A DNA stretch of 64,000 nt from UBA7957 sp965224675 (GCA_965224675.1 CBDDAA010000004.1:1116001-1180000), one strand, 5' to 3'. Positions 35,101-43,184 are shown, counted from the first letter of the stretch. Program-made: numbers and translations. Notes: generated by a model not told the origin, from the letters alone.

Positions 35101-36453
35101 CTGGCACGCAATGCCGAGCAGATTGAAGAGCATTTTCGCAATGAGTTTTTACCCGCATTCTTTCAGTCAGTTGATGCCAACAAGGCAATGGATTATTCCC
35201 GTCTGACGTTGGCACAGATGTTAAATTCACTCGATATGCGTCTGCGGCACTTTATTACGGAGATTTATGTTGAAGCTGAAGTTATTAATATTGCAGCTGA
35301 CTATTACTGGAAAACCGCTGACGCCAAGCTCAAGGGACATGGACTGGATCCAGCACGATACTTAAATTATGTACCAGACAATGCAGTTAGCTCAGCAATG
35401 GCATTAATCACTTCCAAAGATGCAAACCAGGATACTGTTGAAAAATTTATCGACACTTTCGGGCACAGAGCACCCTACGATTACGAACTATCTGCTCCAC
35501 GATACTCAGAAGACCCATCGTTGGTAGTTAATCTGATGCGTGGTCATTCGCATACAGGCAAGAAGGTAGCACCTGCTACCATGCCCAATAAAAAACTGTT
35601 ACGTATTAGTGTTGACAGGGTGCAGCGGTTTCAGGCACTGAAGGAAGACGCCAAGCACTTCTGCATGATGGAGCTTAACGAGATTCGCAAATTGCTGCTT
35701 GCGATAGATCAAGCTTGCGAATTTGAAGGCGGTGTATTTTACCTTTCAATCGACGAATTGCTTTCAATTGCTGAGGCACTTTCGTTGGCGGATGCTCAGA
35801 CCCTTATCACGCGACGCAAACAGCGAGAAGAGAAATGGAGCAAGTTGTCGCCACCTGCAGAACTAAGTGTATTTGATCTGGAATCTATGGATACCAAAAC
35901 AGGTGCCGTACATCGCAGCGTAGACAGTAACGCCCTGACTGGCAAGCGTGTTGCGGGTGACGAAGAAGTTAAGGGTGTAGTAAGGGTAATCCAGTCGGTA
36001 GAGGAAATTAAGCTGTTTCAGGATGGTGAGATTTTAGTTGCACGTATGACAGACCCTCAGTGGTATCCGCTGTTTCCCAAGGCAAAAGGTATTATTACCG
36101 AAGTCGGCGGCTGGCTTAGCCATGCCGCGATAGTTGCGAGAGAATACAATTTACCTGCGATTGTCGGTGTACCTGGCGCCTGCACACGGTTATCGACGGG
36201 CGACATTGTTGAATTGCATAGTGATGGCTCTTTAACTCAGCATACCGATCAACGTCGTGCGGATTCTCCAATGCGCGAAAAATCTGTGCCAGAAACAAGC
36301 ACTGTAAGCACTATTACGAATCAATTATTGGAAGGAAGCACACACGCGCAAAGGGTGATTCCAATACACATATCATCAAATGCCAGTCGCGAAGATAAGC
36401 ATAACAAGCGTCTGGAGCGCCGTCGCAATGCACGGCAAAAGCGTGCTGGATAA
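32137..36453 (+). CDS. Membrane fusion protein: two rhodaneses, YidC/Oxa1-like core, and ATP-grasp/swivelling-His phosphotransferase
   Basis: 1438 residues from a GTG overlapping the kinase stop; an ATG at 32179 gives a more typical signal peptide (cleavage after about Ala47). Membrane segments at ~56-77 and ~97-117 come next, then rhodanese 1 (~161-260, Cys223 in LCYSGNRS) and rhodanese 2 (~283-390, Cys346 in CYDKRSC). The YidC-like core (~400-605) has Arg435 in LVRLLLFPLT, a basic coiled-coil loop and four more membrane segments. The ATP-grasp domain (~625-872) has AVRSSGTNEDGADTSFAG; a helical domain follows (~880-1250), then a swivelling domain (~1275-1365) with His1329 in GGWLSHAAIVAREY. 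The PEP synthase TIM barrel is absent, so the layout is that of rifampin phosphotransferase. Topology puts the rhodaneses in the periplasm and the kinase part in the cytoplasm. Substrate and role are unknown. Confidence 0.9.
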   Translation: MRNNLLLGKKPTYTMMKRLNRIISAYHLPIRLCVLLWLLLFSTSVLAIPSPDLVINLSASIAQLLGLISVLLGGAAFSSRKKLNKRNGGKIPKTSRLLFFSALTLLIISLGINLLQYTGSVDAKNSRLHTNLTRKSIENGKSVGDTSLKTLSFSDQKTHPLGISTDTMSNWLESEESLNIFDIRENAEVEAGMISNAQHIRFPDLLANPALVQENGNKNLFLCYSGNRSSELCETLSGQGKACNFMVGGYEKWLSESRPLDNLTGGSTTELRDIPEYNNKKVLLDTPDVHRLVNEENAEFVDVRYPVDFNADHLPGAYNITMRALQSAALEEKLSQLPDVPLIAACYDKRSCFYSQLIGLSLNRIGRDYRGRYTVPNEYYLPGSERSHVANWRVENEQITLIKLATAPLSTLLHSLSEYSGHYAIGIFLLVLLVRLLLFPLTIKAERDQVVLKSLKPTINRLRSRYASHPRALSKAILKLYRVNKIKPVFNLIASVSQLGLLLLFFSVVDGAANGWTDSFLWIETASAPDRLFILPLLVSGLFAFIIARQLKPLSKKKIMGLVAGGILFFALIQALSAAVNIYFTFSMLVLIAQGSLIGALSLKLNWDGSYEDLLNTHVDDGLIPLRYAHLFPIAGKKASRLGELIAAGYNVPDGFVVTDMIASELVKPDEDVSEQYKKLPGGNRKKLECLWKEMKAEKVAVRSSGTNEDGADTSFAGVYDSILNVSKEQLPEAIATVYQSLSSSTATHYNNAVNSFAEDILPGLRRGGVVIQKMVDAEYAGVMFTEHPTNAGAMLIEVVSGLGEDLVSGTVTPDSYSFGRNTGQPLDDQQTPVDLQDLIQLGRKLEEHFHHPQDIEWAYANGKFYLLQARDITRSICDRDSIEGYTEAERRRLLAMVENHCSDDNAFEQNELSELLPAPTPLSASFMHRLWAAEGSTDLACQQLGIPYNVDVSSKDFVTTVFGKTYINKVEEKLRLGKGPGALSAFNLARNAEQIEEHFRNEFLPAFFQSVDANKAMDYSRLTLAQMLNSLDMRLRHFITEIYVEAEVINIAADYYWKTADAKLKGHGLDPARYLNYVPDNAVSSAMALITSKDANQDTVEKFIDTFGHRAPYDYELSAPRYSEDPSLVVNLMRGHSHTGKKVAPATMPNKKLLRISVDRVQRFQALKEDAKHFCMMELNEIRKLLLAIDQACEFEGGVFYLSIDELLSIAEALSLADAQTLITRRKQREEKWSKLSPPAELSVFDLESMDTKTGAVHRSVDSNALTGKRVAGDEEVKGVVRVIQSVEEIKLFQDGEILVARMTDPQWYPLFPKAKGIITEVGGWLSHAAIVAREYNLPAIVGVPGACTRLSTGDIVELHSDGSLTQHTDQRRADSPMREKSVPETSTVSTITNQLLEGSTHAQRVIPIHISSNASREDKHNKRLERRRNARQKRAG

Positions 36454-36474
36454 TCTTTACCATTAATCACTAAA

Positions 36475-37476
36475 TCACACTTTACTGGCATTATGTAGCC
36501 GTCGCTCATCCCGAGGCGGCATGCCGAAATAATCCCGATAACATTTGCTGAAGTGAGGAGAAGAAATAAACCCACATGCCAGTGCAACATCGACGATGGA
36601 TTTATTGGTTTGCAATAAGAGCTGACGGGCACGTGTAAGGCGTAATTCAAGGTAGTATCGGGTCGGCACACAATTGAGGTATTTTTTAAATAGCCGTTCA
36701 AGTTGGCGACGGGAAATGCCTACATAGCCTGATAACTCATCCAGGCTCATGGGTTCCTCAAGATTGGCTTCCATCAGCGTAACAGCTTCAGTTAGTTTTG
36801 GCTGGCTGGTGCCAAGATGCATGCGCAGGGGAATGCGCTGGTGATCATTGTGGCCGCGTACACGCTCACAGATTAATGCTTCAGATAACTTACATGCTAA
36901 GCTGGCGTTGTGATCTCTGCGGATGATACTTAGCATCATATCCAGTGGCGCTGTACCCCCTGCACAGGTGAAACGATTCCGGTCAAGTTCAAAGAGTTCA
37001 TTGCAGAAGTTAACATGCGGAAACTCTTCCCTGACGGTTGCCATATTCTCCCAATGAATGGTGGCTCTGTAATTGTCCAGTAATCCCGCTTTGGCGAGTA
37101 TATAGGCGCCAGTGCACAGTGCGCCCAGATTAACTTTCTCTCGCGCTAATTTACGCAGGCTCAGCATAAGAGGTCTGGACCAGACCTCTTCTATGTTTAT
37201 ACCACCGCATATAAACAGCGTATCTAATTTCCTCTGTTCGCCCAAACGCCCATCGGGCTGTACAATCAAGCCACAACTACTGACTTGTGCGGTTCCATCC
37301 AAGGTTAAAACCTGCCAGTTGTAGGCCGGATAGTCCAATTCACGATTAGCCAGACGAAGGGGTTCAACAGCGGCTGAAAAGGCAATGGTTGAATAGTTGT
37401 GTAGTAGCAAAAAGCCGTAGGTGGTTGGTTGTGTATCACAGGGGCTGATTTGCATGTTGTTACGGATTCTTAGCAC
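36475..37476 (-). CDS. GlxA/GbdR-type transcriptional regulator (DJ-1/PfpI domain plus AraC HTH)
   Basis: 333 residues from a GTG; an ATG seven codons in (37455) is a possible start. The N-terminal DJ-1/PfpI-like domain (YGFLLLHNYSTIAFSAAVEPLR, GALCTGAYILAKAGLL) binds small ligands in this family. The C-terminal ~100 residues are an AraC HTH (LDELSGYVGISRRQLERLFK, then VDVALACGFISSPHFSKCYR). Close relatives such as GbdR, CdhR and SouR control glycine betaine, carnitine and sarcosine use. It is convergent with the fusion gene and 141 bp ahead of a choline-dehydrogenase-like gene read in the same direction, which fits a quaternary-amine role but does not prove one. Confidence 0.85.
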   Translation of the reverse strand: MLRIRNNMQISPCDTQPTTYGFLLLHNYSTIAFSAAVEPLRLANRELDYPAYNWQVLTLDGTAQVSSCGLIVQPDGRLGEQRKLDTLFICGGINIEEVWSRPLMLSLRKLAREKVNLGALCTGAYILAKAGLLDNYRATIHWENMATVREEFPHVNFCNELFELDRNRFTCAGGTAPLDMMLSIIRRDHNASLACKLSEALICERVRGHNDHQRIPLRMHLGTSQPKLTEAVTLMEANLEEPMSLDELSGYVGISRRQLERLFKKYLNCVPTRYYLELRLTRARQLLLQTNKSIVDVALACGFISSPHFSKCYRDYFGMPPRDERRLHNASKV

Positions 37477-37617
37477 TCGTTCAAGGCGTCAATATAGCCT
37501 AAAAAATCCAGCTGAGATAGAGTTTTATTGTTGGCAGTTGAATCTTTTCAGACTCACGACTGTGTCTGTATAGTGCATAGCCTGCTACCACTGGTTTACT
37601 GTAAAGGTTTTACCTAT

Positions 37618-39249
37618 TTATAGACCATGTTGATAAAATGGCGCAACCGATGGTTTCAGCGCCGTATTGCCGAGGAGCATGTCAGCTGCTTTTTCAGCGA
37701 TCATAATGGTGGGTGCGTTGAGGTTGCCGTTGACAATTTGTGGCATTACCGATGCGTCAACTATATGTAGATTATTGATACCATGCACCTTCAGGCAATT
37801 ATCCGTCACAGCCAATTCATCACTACCCATACGGCAGGTACAGCTTGGATGGTAGGCGCTTTCTCCCTTTTGACGCACAAAATCAATAATTGCATCATCG
37901 TTTTGTACTGCATCTCCTGGTGCAAGCTCTGCGCCGCGAAACTCATCAAAAGCGGTTTGTGAAAATATTTCCCGGGTTTTTTTAATGGCTTCTATCCACT
38001 CCTTACGGTCTTTGTCGGTGGAGAGGTAATTAAAGCGTATTTTGGGTGCAGTAGCTGGATCTTTTGAAACTATCTTCACGGTCCCGCGTGCGTCTGAAAG
38101 CATTGGCCCTACATGTGCCTGATAGCCATGCTCATCCCTGGGACTGGTGCCATCATAGCTTATCGCAATAGGTAGAAAGTGATATTGCAAATTAGGGTAG
38201 GCCACCTGCTCATTGCTGCGAATAAATCCTCCCGCCTCGAATTGATTGCTGGCACCTTCACCTGTTTTAAACAGTATCCATTGCAGTCCAATACGTAGTT
38301 GGTTCCAGGGTTTTAGTGCGTAATACATGCTTACCGGCTTAATGCAGGCATGTTGAACGTAAACTTCCAGATGATCCTGCAGATTTTCGCCGACCCCGGG
38401 CAGATGAGCAATAACGGGGATATCGAGTTTTTCTAGTTCTGCGGCATTGCCTAAACCCGATAACTGCATTAACTGGGGGCTATTGAATGCACCGGCACAG
38501 AGAATAATTTGTCCCGCTTGCTCTGTGCTGATTTTACCCTTTTGGCTGTACTTAACAGCTGTTGCAGTATTGCTGTCAAATAAAATCTGCTGAGTCAGGC
38601 ATTGCGAACGGATGGTTAAATTTTTTCGTTTCTTCACTGGGTGAAGGTAAGCACGCGCCGTACTCCAACGTTTGCCAGCAAACGTAGTCATGTCAAAAGC
38701 GGAGAAACCTTCCTGGCGATAGGCATTTATATCCTGCAGGCGCTCATAACCGGCTTGCTTGGTGGCTTTGAAAAAGGCCCCAAATAGCGGGTTCTCGCAG
38801 GCACCTGTACTGGTTTTCAGTGGCCCACTACCACCGCGATAGTCATCACTTCCCTGTAGTCGGGTCTCGGCTTTGCGAAAATAGGGCAAAACGTGTGCGT
38901 AGTCCCAGTCGTCAAGGCCATAGTCCTTGGCCCATGCCTGATAGTCCATTGCATTGCCGCGGATATAGATCATGCCATTGATAGAGGAAGAACCACCCAG
39001 GACCTTTCCACGGGGATGGTAGATCTGGCGGTTGTTCATATGGGGTTCTGGTTCTGACTCATACCACCAGTTGTATGTTTTCGATTGCAACGGGTAGGTA
39101 AGTGCAGCAGGCATATGGATGCGAAAATCGAGACCGTGATCAGCAGGACCGGCTTCCAGTAGAAGCACTTTATTTGCAGGGTTTTCGCTTAATCGATTTG
39201 CCAGAACACAACCAGCAGAACCAGCACCGATTATTATAAAATCATACAT
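37618..39249 (-). CDS. GMC-family FAD oxidoreductase, choline-dehydrogenase-like
   Basis: 543 residues. The FAD-binding start is FIIIGAGSAGCVLANRLSEN, followed by GMC signature 1 (HPRGKVLGGSSSINGMIYIR) and signature 2 (AGAFNSPQLMQLSGLG). The C-terminus has the catalytic-histidine region ESAYHPSCTCRMG and VDASVMPQIVNGNLNAPTIM. The overall match is to BetA-type choline or other alcohol dehydrogenases, membrane-associated and feeding the respiratory chain. No betB or betT lies next to it, so the substrate could be choline or another primary alcohol. The GlxA/AraC regulator gene is read after it on the same strand. Confidence 0.87.
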   Translation of the reverse strand: MYDFIIIGAGSAGCVLANRLSENPANKVLLLEAGPADHGLDFRIHMPAALTYPLQSKTYNWWYESEPEPHMNNRQIYHPRGKVLGGSSSINGMIYIRGNAMDYQAWAKDYGLDDWDYAHVLPYFRKAETRLQGSDDYRGGSGPLKTSTGACENPLFGAFFKATKQAGYERLQDINAYRQEGFSAFDMTTFAGKRWSTARAYLHPVKKRKNLTIRSQCLTQQILFDSNTATAVKYSQKGKISTEQAGQIILCAGAFNSPQLMQLSGLGNAAELEKLDIPVIAHLPGVGENLQDHLEVYVQHACIKPVSMYYALKPWNQLRIGLQWILFKTGEGASNQFEAGGFIRSNEQVAYPNLQYHFLPIAISYDGTSPRDEHGYQAHVGPMLSDARGTVKIVSKDPATAPKIRFNYLSTDKDRKEWIEAIKKTREIFSQTAFDEFRGAELAPGDAVQNDDAIIDFVRQKGESAYHPSCTCRMGSDELAVTDNCLKVHGINNLHIVDASVMPQIVNGNLNAPTIMIAEKAADMLLGNTALKPSVAPFYQHGL

Positions 39250-39303
39250 TGAACAGTGTTCTGACGTGAAGAGCGGACAAACAAGTCACAGTTATCCGAC
39301 TCT

Positions 39304-40320
39304 TCATTGTCGTCGAATTCTTCGTAATTCAGCTTGACTGTCGTCATATCGTTGCTTCTCGTCAGCGCTAAGATCAAAACGCTTCAAGGCGTACAAAGCG
39401 GCTTCTCTTGTACTTTTACGTTCATTGCTGTCTTCAGATTTTGCCAGCAGGCTGTACTTTACATCATCTGACAGATGGCGGGTTTTTAAAAAAGCAAAAG
39501 TGGCTGTTTCTCGCACATGCGGGTCTTTGTCATCCAGGCCTTGTAATAAAACCGGATTCATATTGACATCACGTGCCCAGGAGGAAATGATCGTCATCGA
39601 GTGGGAGCGTACCAGGGGATCAGTATTATTGGCGAGTCGCGAAAACCGATCCAGCAAATCCATTTGCTCGGCTCTATTAATGTGAGCGGGTTTAGCCATT
39701 GCGTTAAGCGCAGATACCAATACTTGCGGGTTGGATTCAACAGAAATCAAATCGGCCACTGTTTTACGCGCACGGGCGTTTCGCGGTTGTTGCCAACCCA
39801 GAAGTAATAATCCGGATTTTTGTGAGCCAGGATCACCTGATAACGCCAGTTCCACCCCGACATCGGTAATGATTGCATTGTCAAATTGGCCCAGCAACAT
39901 GGCCAAACGTTGCATCTTATCCGAATCGGTATTGATACGATATTCAAGAGCAAGTTGCTGGACAACTTCAGGATTTAGTTTGAGTAGCTTGCTTAAGCGT
40001 TTAAATTCGGCGTCAGTCCAGGGTACGGCAGCAATTTGCGATAGTTCAAAACCTGCGACCTTTGCGGCATGTTCAGCAGTAGGATTTGCGGGTAATTGCT
40101 TGCTAACCAAGTGCTTATCGGGGGAATCGCCCGGCATGTTTGTCTTTTCTGAAAATGCTGGTTCTGAAGCTGTAGCCTCTGTGGCTGGTTTCCCCTCAAT
40201 TAGTAGTGCTGGTGTTTCAGCGAACCAGAAGTAGAGAAACCAGGCGATCAGAGATAGCCCGACAACAATTGAGCCAACAAGGAATACCAGGGCGACAGCG
40301 CCTTTTTCTTGCCGGCACAT
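39304..40320 (-). CDS. Membrane-anchored HEAT-like repeat protein, function unknown
   Basis: 338 residues. One N-terminal membrane anchor (VALVFLVGSIVVGLSLIAWFLYFW, about residues 9-32) is followed by a low-complexity linker and an alpha-helical region from ~95 to the end. Patterns such as DDKDPHVRETATFAFLKTRHL and NTDPLVRSHSMTIISSWA suggest HEAT-like repeats. The bulk should be periplasmic. I do not recognise a named family. It follows the peptidoglycan-binding lipoprotein gene by only 9 bp, so the two are probably made together as an envelope pair. Confidence 0.6.
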   Translation of the reverse strand: MCRQEKGAVALVFLVGSIVVGLSLIAWFLYFWFAETPALLIEGKPATEATASEPAFSEKTNMPGDSPDKHLVSKQLPANPTAEHAAKVAGFELSQIAAVPWTDAEFKRLSKLLKLNPEVVQQLALEYRINTDSDKMQRLAMLLGQFDNAIITDVGVELALSGDPGSQKSGLLLLGWQQPRNARARKTVADLISVESNPQVLVSALNAMAKPAHINRAEQMDLLDRFSRLANNTDPLVRSHSMTIISSWARDVNMNPVLLQGLDDKDPHVRETATFAFLKTRHLSDDVKYSLLAKSEDSNERKSTREAALYALKRFDLSADEKQRYDDSQAELRRIRRQ

Positions 40321-40329
40321 TTATTGTTA

Positions 40330-40998
40330 TTAGTCCTCGTCTCGAGGGTTGATGGAAAATTGCACCTTCGTTGTACTACCGGGAGTTTTTGCCATTTTCC
40401 ATGGGAACGGGTCAGTTAAACTTTGGTAAAACTGAATATCAAAGCCACAGACGCTTGCGCTTGAATCGAGTTCTTCAGAAATGGCATAAGATTCAAATTG
40501 ATCATCACCTGTTATGGCCTGAGGGGCATCTAATAATTCTTGTAGCTTACCCCATGATTGAGGGCCGACTATGCCGTCTACAGTAAGTTGCTGTGCTTCC
40601 TGAAACTGGCGTACGGCCGCTTCGGTATTGTCGCCAAACAGACCATCTGCAAATACATTTATATCTGTCTGTCCTGCATTAATACCCAGACAGAAAAGAA
40701 CACGCTGCACACCTTTGCTGTATGAAGAATTTGCATAAAGCGTGTCTTTTTGTAAAGAGCAATTGTCTGCCCAGGAATCGTTCTTTGATTCTCCATCACA
40801 CAGGGCGTCCATCTCATTTGGATCGGGGTCGGGGTCTGGGTCGGGATCGCCTGAGCCATCACCATCCATTCCTGTCAAGTCCGGGTCAGTTTCTGTATCT
40901 GAACTGGAACTACCACATCCTACGGCTATTGTGGAAAGAAACAATATCAGCATTAAACGAATCAAACCTGGATAAATCGATTGTGTTAACAGCTTCAT
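40330..40998 (-). CDS. Lipoprotein with peptidoglycan-binding domain
   Basis: 222 residues with a lipobox (IAVGC, Cys28) and then an acidic linker containing five Asp-Pro dipeptides in a row. The globular part (~90-165) is a PG_binding_1 domain: VQRVLFCLGINAGQTDINVF, ADGLFGDNTEAAVRQFQEAQ, and VDGIVGPQSWGKL. It is probably held in the outer membrane and touches the cell wall. Cys68, 80, 103 and others suggest disulfides. It is first in a two-gene operon with the HEAT-like membrane protein gene 9 bp downstream. No enzymatic domain is visible. Confidence 0.8.
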   Translation of the reverse strand: MKLLTQSIYPGLIRLMLILFLSTIAVGCGSSSSDTETDPDLTGMDGDGSGDPDPDPDPDPNEMDALCDGESKNDSWADNCSLQKDTLYANSSYSKGVQRVLFCLGINAGQTDINVFADGLFGDNTEAAVRQFQEAQQLTVDGIVGPQSWGKLQELLDAPQAITGDDQFESYAISEELDSSASVCGFDIQFYQSLTDPFPWKMAKTPGSTTKVQFSINPRDED

Positions 40999-41122
40999 AA
41001 GACTTCGACCCTCTGACCATTTGTGTTACGCAATTGTTGCATTATAAGATCACTATCTGTTTACATATTAAGGATATCACCACTCTCCTTAGTATAAGAT
41101 AGCTGATAATCGCTATCATAAC

Positions 41123-41401
41123 ATGCAGTTCATTAAGTTAAAGTATCCGTATGCATTACCTCAGAAACGCGCACCTACGGCCAAGGATTGGGAGCGAATG
41201 AGTCATCAATTTCATGAGGATATCAGCAGGCGAATAAGTGCTCTGGAAAACCTGCGTGATCGTTTATTGGGATGTATTGGCTGTGGCTGCTTATCACTTG
41301 AGCGTTGTAAGCTCTACAACCCGGATGATCGAGCGGCAACATTGGGTGTCGGCCCCAGATATTTGTTGGGTGATAAGCCAGAACTGGAACGCCCCGATTG
41401 A
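41123..41401 (+). pseudogene. SoxR fragment: C-terminal [2Fe-2S] half without the DNA-binding domain
   Basis: 92 residues aligned only to the C-terminal part of SoxR (normally ~150 residues): LPQKRAPTAKDWERMSHQF, then the dimerisation helix, then the cluster site CIGCGCLSLERC with all four cysteines, ending GPRYLLGDKPE. The frame upstream has a stop within 40 bp and no MerR-type helix-turn-helix is found in any frame upstream; that space belongs to the lipoprotein promoter region. It is most likely a 5'-truncated pseudogene. A stand-alone redox-sensing fragment with its own ATG is possible but would need evidence of expression. A 6-bp inverted repeat (GATAGC/GCTATC) lies just before the ATG. 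Confidence 0.65.
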
Positions 41402-41523
41402 AAGCAAACATACTAACTCAGCGATTATTGTACTCTGTATTTCCTTAATCCCGGCAAAAATGAACTTGATGACTATCAACTTGATCATATGCGGTACTTT
41501 GTCTTTTAAAAAGAGGATGCTCA

Positions 41524-42780
41524 ATGTTTAAATCATTCTTCCCAAGCCCAAAAATCTTTGCTATTTCGTTTTTATTCTGGTCCATTGCGTGTTTGCTTGT
41601 CTGGTTTTTTTATGGCGAGGATCTGGGTCAAATTTTGAGTTTGGGTGGATTATTTGGTTATGAGTACGTTTTAGTTGCAGCCAACGAGGGTTCGGAGCAA
41701 GCAACAAATTCCGGAGAGAGTTTCTGGGTTTATCAATATATACTTTTTTGTTATAGCGTATTTGTTATTACATGGATGCTTGGTTCACCGCATAAATGGG
41801 GTCGCTGGTCAGTCTTCGGTTCTGCAATTATTGTGTTTGTGACCTGGTTTCAAGTGCAACTCGATGTATTGATCAATGAATGGTTTGGTGTTTTTTACGA
41901 TTCAATACAACAAGCATTGAGCGAACCCCATAGCATCAGCGCGAGTGACTACTATTCGCAATTATTTACCTTTGGAAAGATTGCACTGGTGCTGATTACA
42001 GTATCAGTATTCATACGTTTTTTCGTAAGTCACTACGTTTTCCGTTGGCGAACGGCGATCAATAATTACTATATGTCACTCTGGCCGAAAGTTCGACACA
42101 TTGAGGGGGCATCTCAACGTGTGCAGGAAGATTCGATGCGTTTTGCTCATATTATGGAAAGCCTGGGTGTTAATTTAATAGATTCCGTAATGACATTAGT
42201 GGCTTTCCTGCCGATACTCTGGGGGTTGTCAGTTCATATCAAGGAGCTACCCATTATTGGTGAAGTATCTCAGGCTTTGGTTTTTGTTGCCTTGATCTGG
42301 TCTGTGCTTGGTACCGCATTACTGGCGCTGGTGGGTATTCGATTGCCGGGCCTTGAATTTAAAAACCAGCGAGTAGAAGCAGCCTATCGCAAAGAACTGG
42401 TTTACGGTGAAGACAATGCCAACCGGGCAGAACCCCCGTTAGTTAAAGATCTGTTTATGGCTGTACGTAAAAACTACTTTCGGCTGTATTTCAATTATCT
42501 CTATTTTAATGTGGTACGTTATGCCTATTTACAGGCGGGGGTTCTAGTACCCTATATTGCCTTGGCACCCACCATCATTGCCGGGGCTTTCTCATTAGGC
42601 GTAATGCAACAGATTATACGTGCGTTTGGGCGGGTTGAAGGTTCGTTTCAATATCTTGTAAATTCATGGACGACCATTGTCGAATTGATGTCAATTTATA
42701 AGCGGCTTAAGGCTTTTGAATTAGCAATTGATAATCAACCATTGCCGACCATTGAGGCGTCGGTATCGGTGGGCGGGTGA
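41524..42780 (+). CDS. sbmA: SbmA/BacA-family peptide transporter
   Basis: 418 residues, close to E. coli SbmA (406). Characteristic pieces are the N-terminal MFKSFFPSPKIFAISFLFWS, FRWRTAINNYYMSLWPKVR, the EGASQRVQED motif, and ENQRVEAAYRKELVYGEDN-like NQRVEAAYRKELVYGED. The fold is the ABC-type membrane domain without an ATPase, driven by proton-motive force. It imports proline-rich and other antimicrobial peptides and affects very-long-chain lipid A in symbionts. It has about seven or eight membrane segments. It follows the SoxR fragment by 122 bp in the same direction and appears monocistronic. Confidence 0.93.
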   Translation: MFKSFFPSPKIFAISFLFWSIACLLVWFFYGEDLGQILSLGGLFGYEYVLVAANEGSEQATNSGESFWVYQYILFCYSVFVITWMLGSPHKWGRWSVFGSAIIVFVTWFQVQLDVLINEWFGVFYDSIQQALSEPHSISASDYYSQLFTFGKIALVLITVSVFIRFFVSHYVFRWRTAINNYYMSLWPKVRHIEGASQRVQEDSMRFAHIMESLGVNLIDSVMTLVAFLPILWGLSVHIKELPIIGEVSQALVFVALIWSVLGTALLALVGIRLPGLEFKNQRVEAAYRKELVYGEDNANRAEPPLVKDLFMAVRKNYFRLYFNYLYFNVVRYAYLQAGVLVPYIALAPTIIAGAFSLGVMQQIIRAFGRVEGSFQYLVNSWTTIVELMSIYKRLKAFELAIDNQPLPTIEASVSVGG

Positions 42781-42815
42781 TAAGATATTTGGTATGTGTT
42801 ATCCGCTGATTTATT

Positions 42816-43184
42816 TTAGAATGATTGAGATGCTGAGCGGGCAACAAATTCTGCCATCAAATCAGAACCGCCGATGTGATCTGCGATATTGATTGATAAG
42901 GATGGATATTTTACTCTGGCCTTCTCGACTATCGCCGGTATATCTACCGAAACATGGCGCCCAGCAGCTAGAAAGTAGGGTAATAGCAAAATTCTTTCTG
43001 CACCCTGGTTAATGCAATGCGCGATGCCTTCCGGGATCGAAGGTTCAGCCAATTCCAGAAACGCAGTGCAAACGAATTGAAAGTTACCCTTTAACAGTGG
43101 CCGCACCTTGTCTGTCAGATCTGTGATCTCGGAATTGGATTGTGCACGCCGGCTGCCGTGTGACACAATAAGAAGAGCGTTCAT
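42816..43184 (-). CDS. cbiX: Sirohydrochlorin chelatase, short CbiX type
   Basis: 122 residues, the single-domain CbiX(S)/SirB-like size. It inserts cobalt, or iron, into sirohydrochlorin on the route to cobalamin or siroheme. Motifs are LLIVSHGSRRAQSN (active-site His8), CTAFLELAEPSIPEGI and LLLPYFLAAGRHVSVDIP (second His). In this genome cobalamin is needed by the corrinoid cluster at 16-22 kb, but there is no B12 gene next to cbiX, so either product is possible. The gene is convergent with sbmA. Confidence 0.88.
   Translation of the reverse strand: MNALLIVSHGSRRAQSNSEITDLTDKVRPLLKGNFQFVCTAFLELAEPSIPEGIAHCINQGAERILLLPYFLAAGRHVSVDIPAIVEKARVKYPSLSINIADHIGGSDLMAEFVARSASQSF

Noticed and set aside
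34009..36453. Reading the C-terminal part of the fusion as PEP synthase
   Set aside because: The C-terminal PEP/pyruvate-binding barrel is absent; after the swivelling His domain only a short basic tail follows, so the layout is that of rifampin phosphotransferase-like enzymes.
39731..40234. 167-codon rightward frame inside the HEAT-like gene
   Set aside because: Antisense shadow; the HEAT-like frame has the anchor, linker and repeats and a 9-bp junction with its neighbour.
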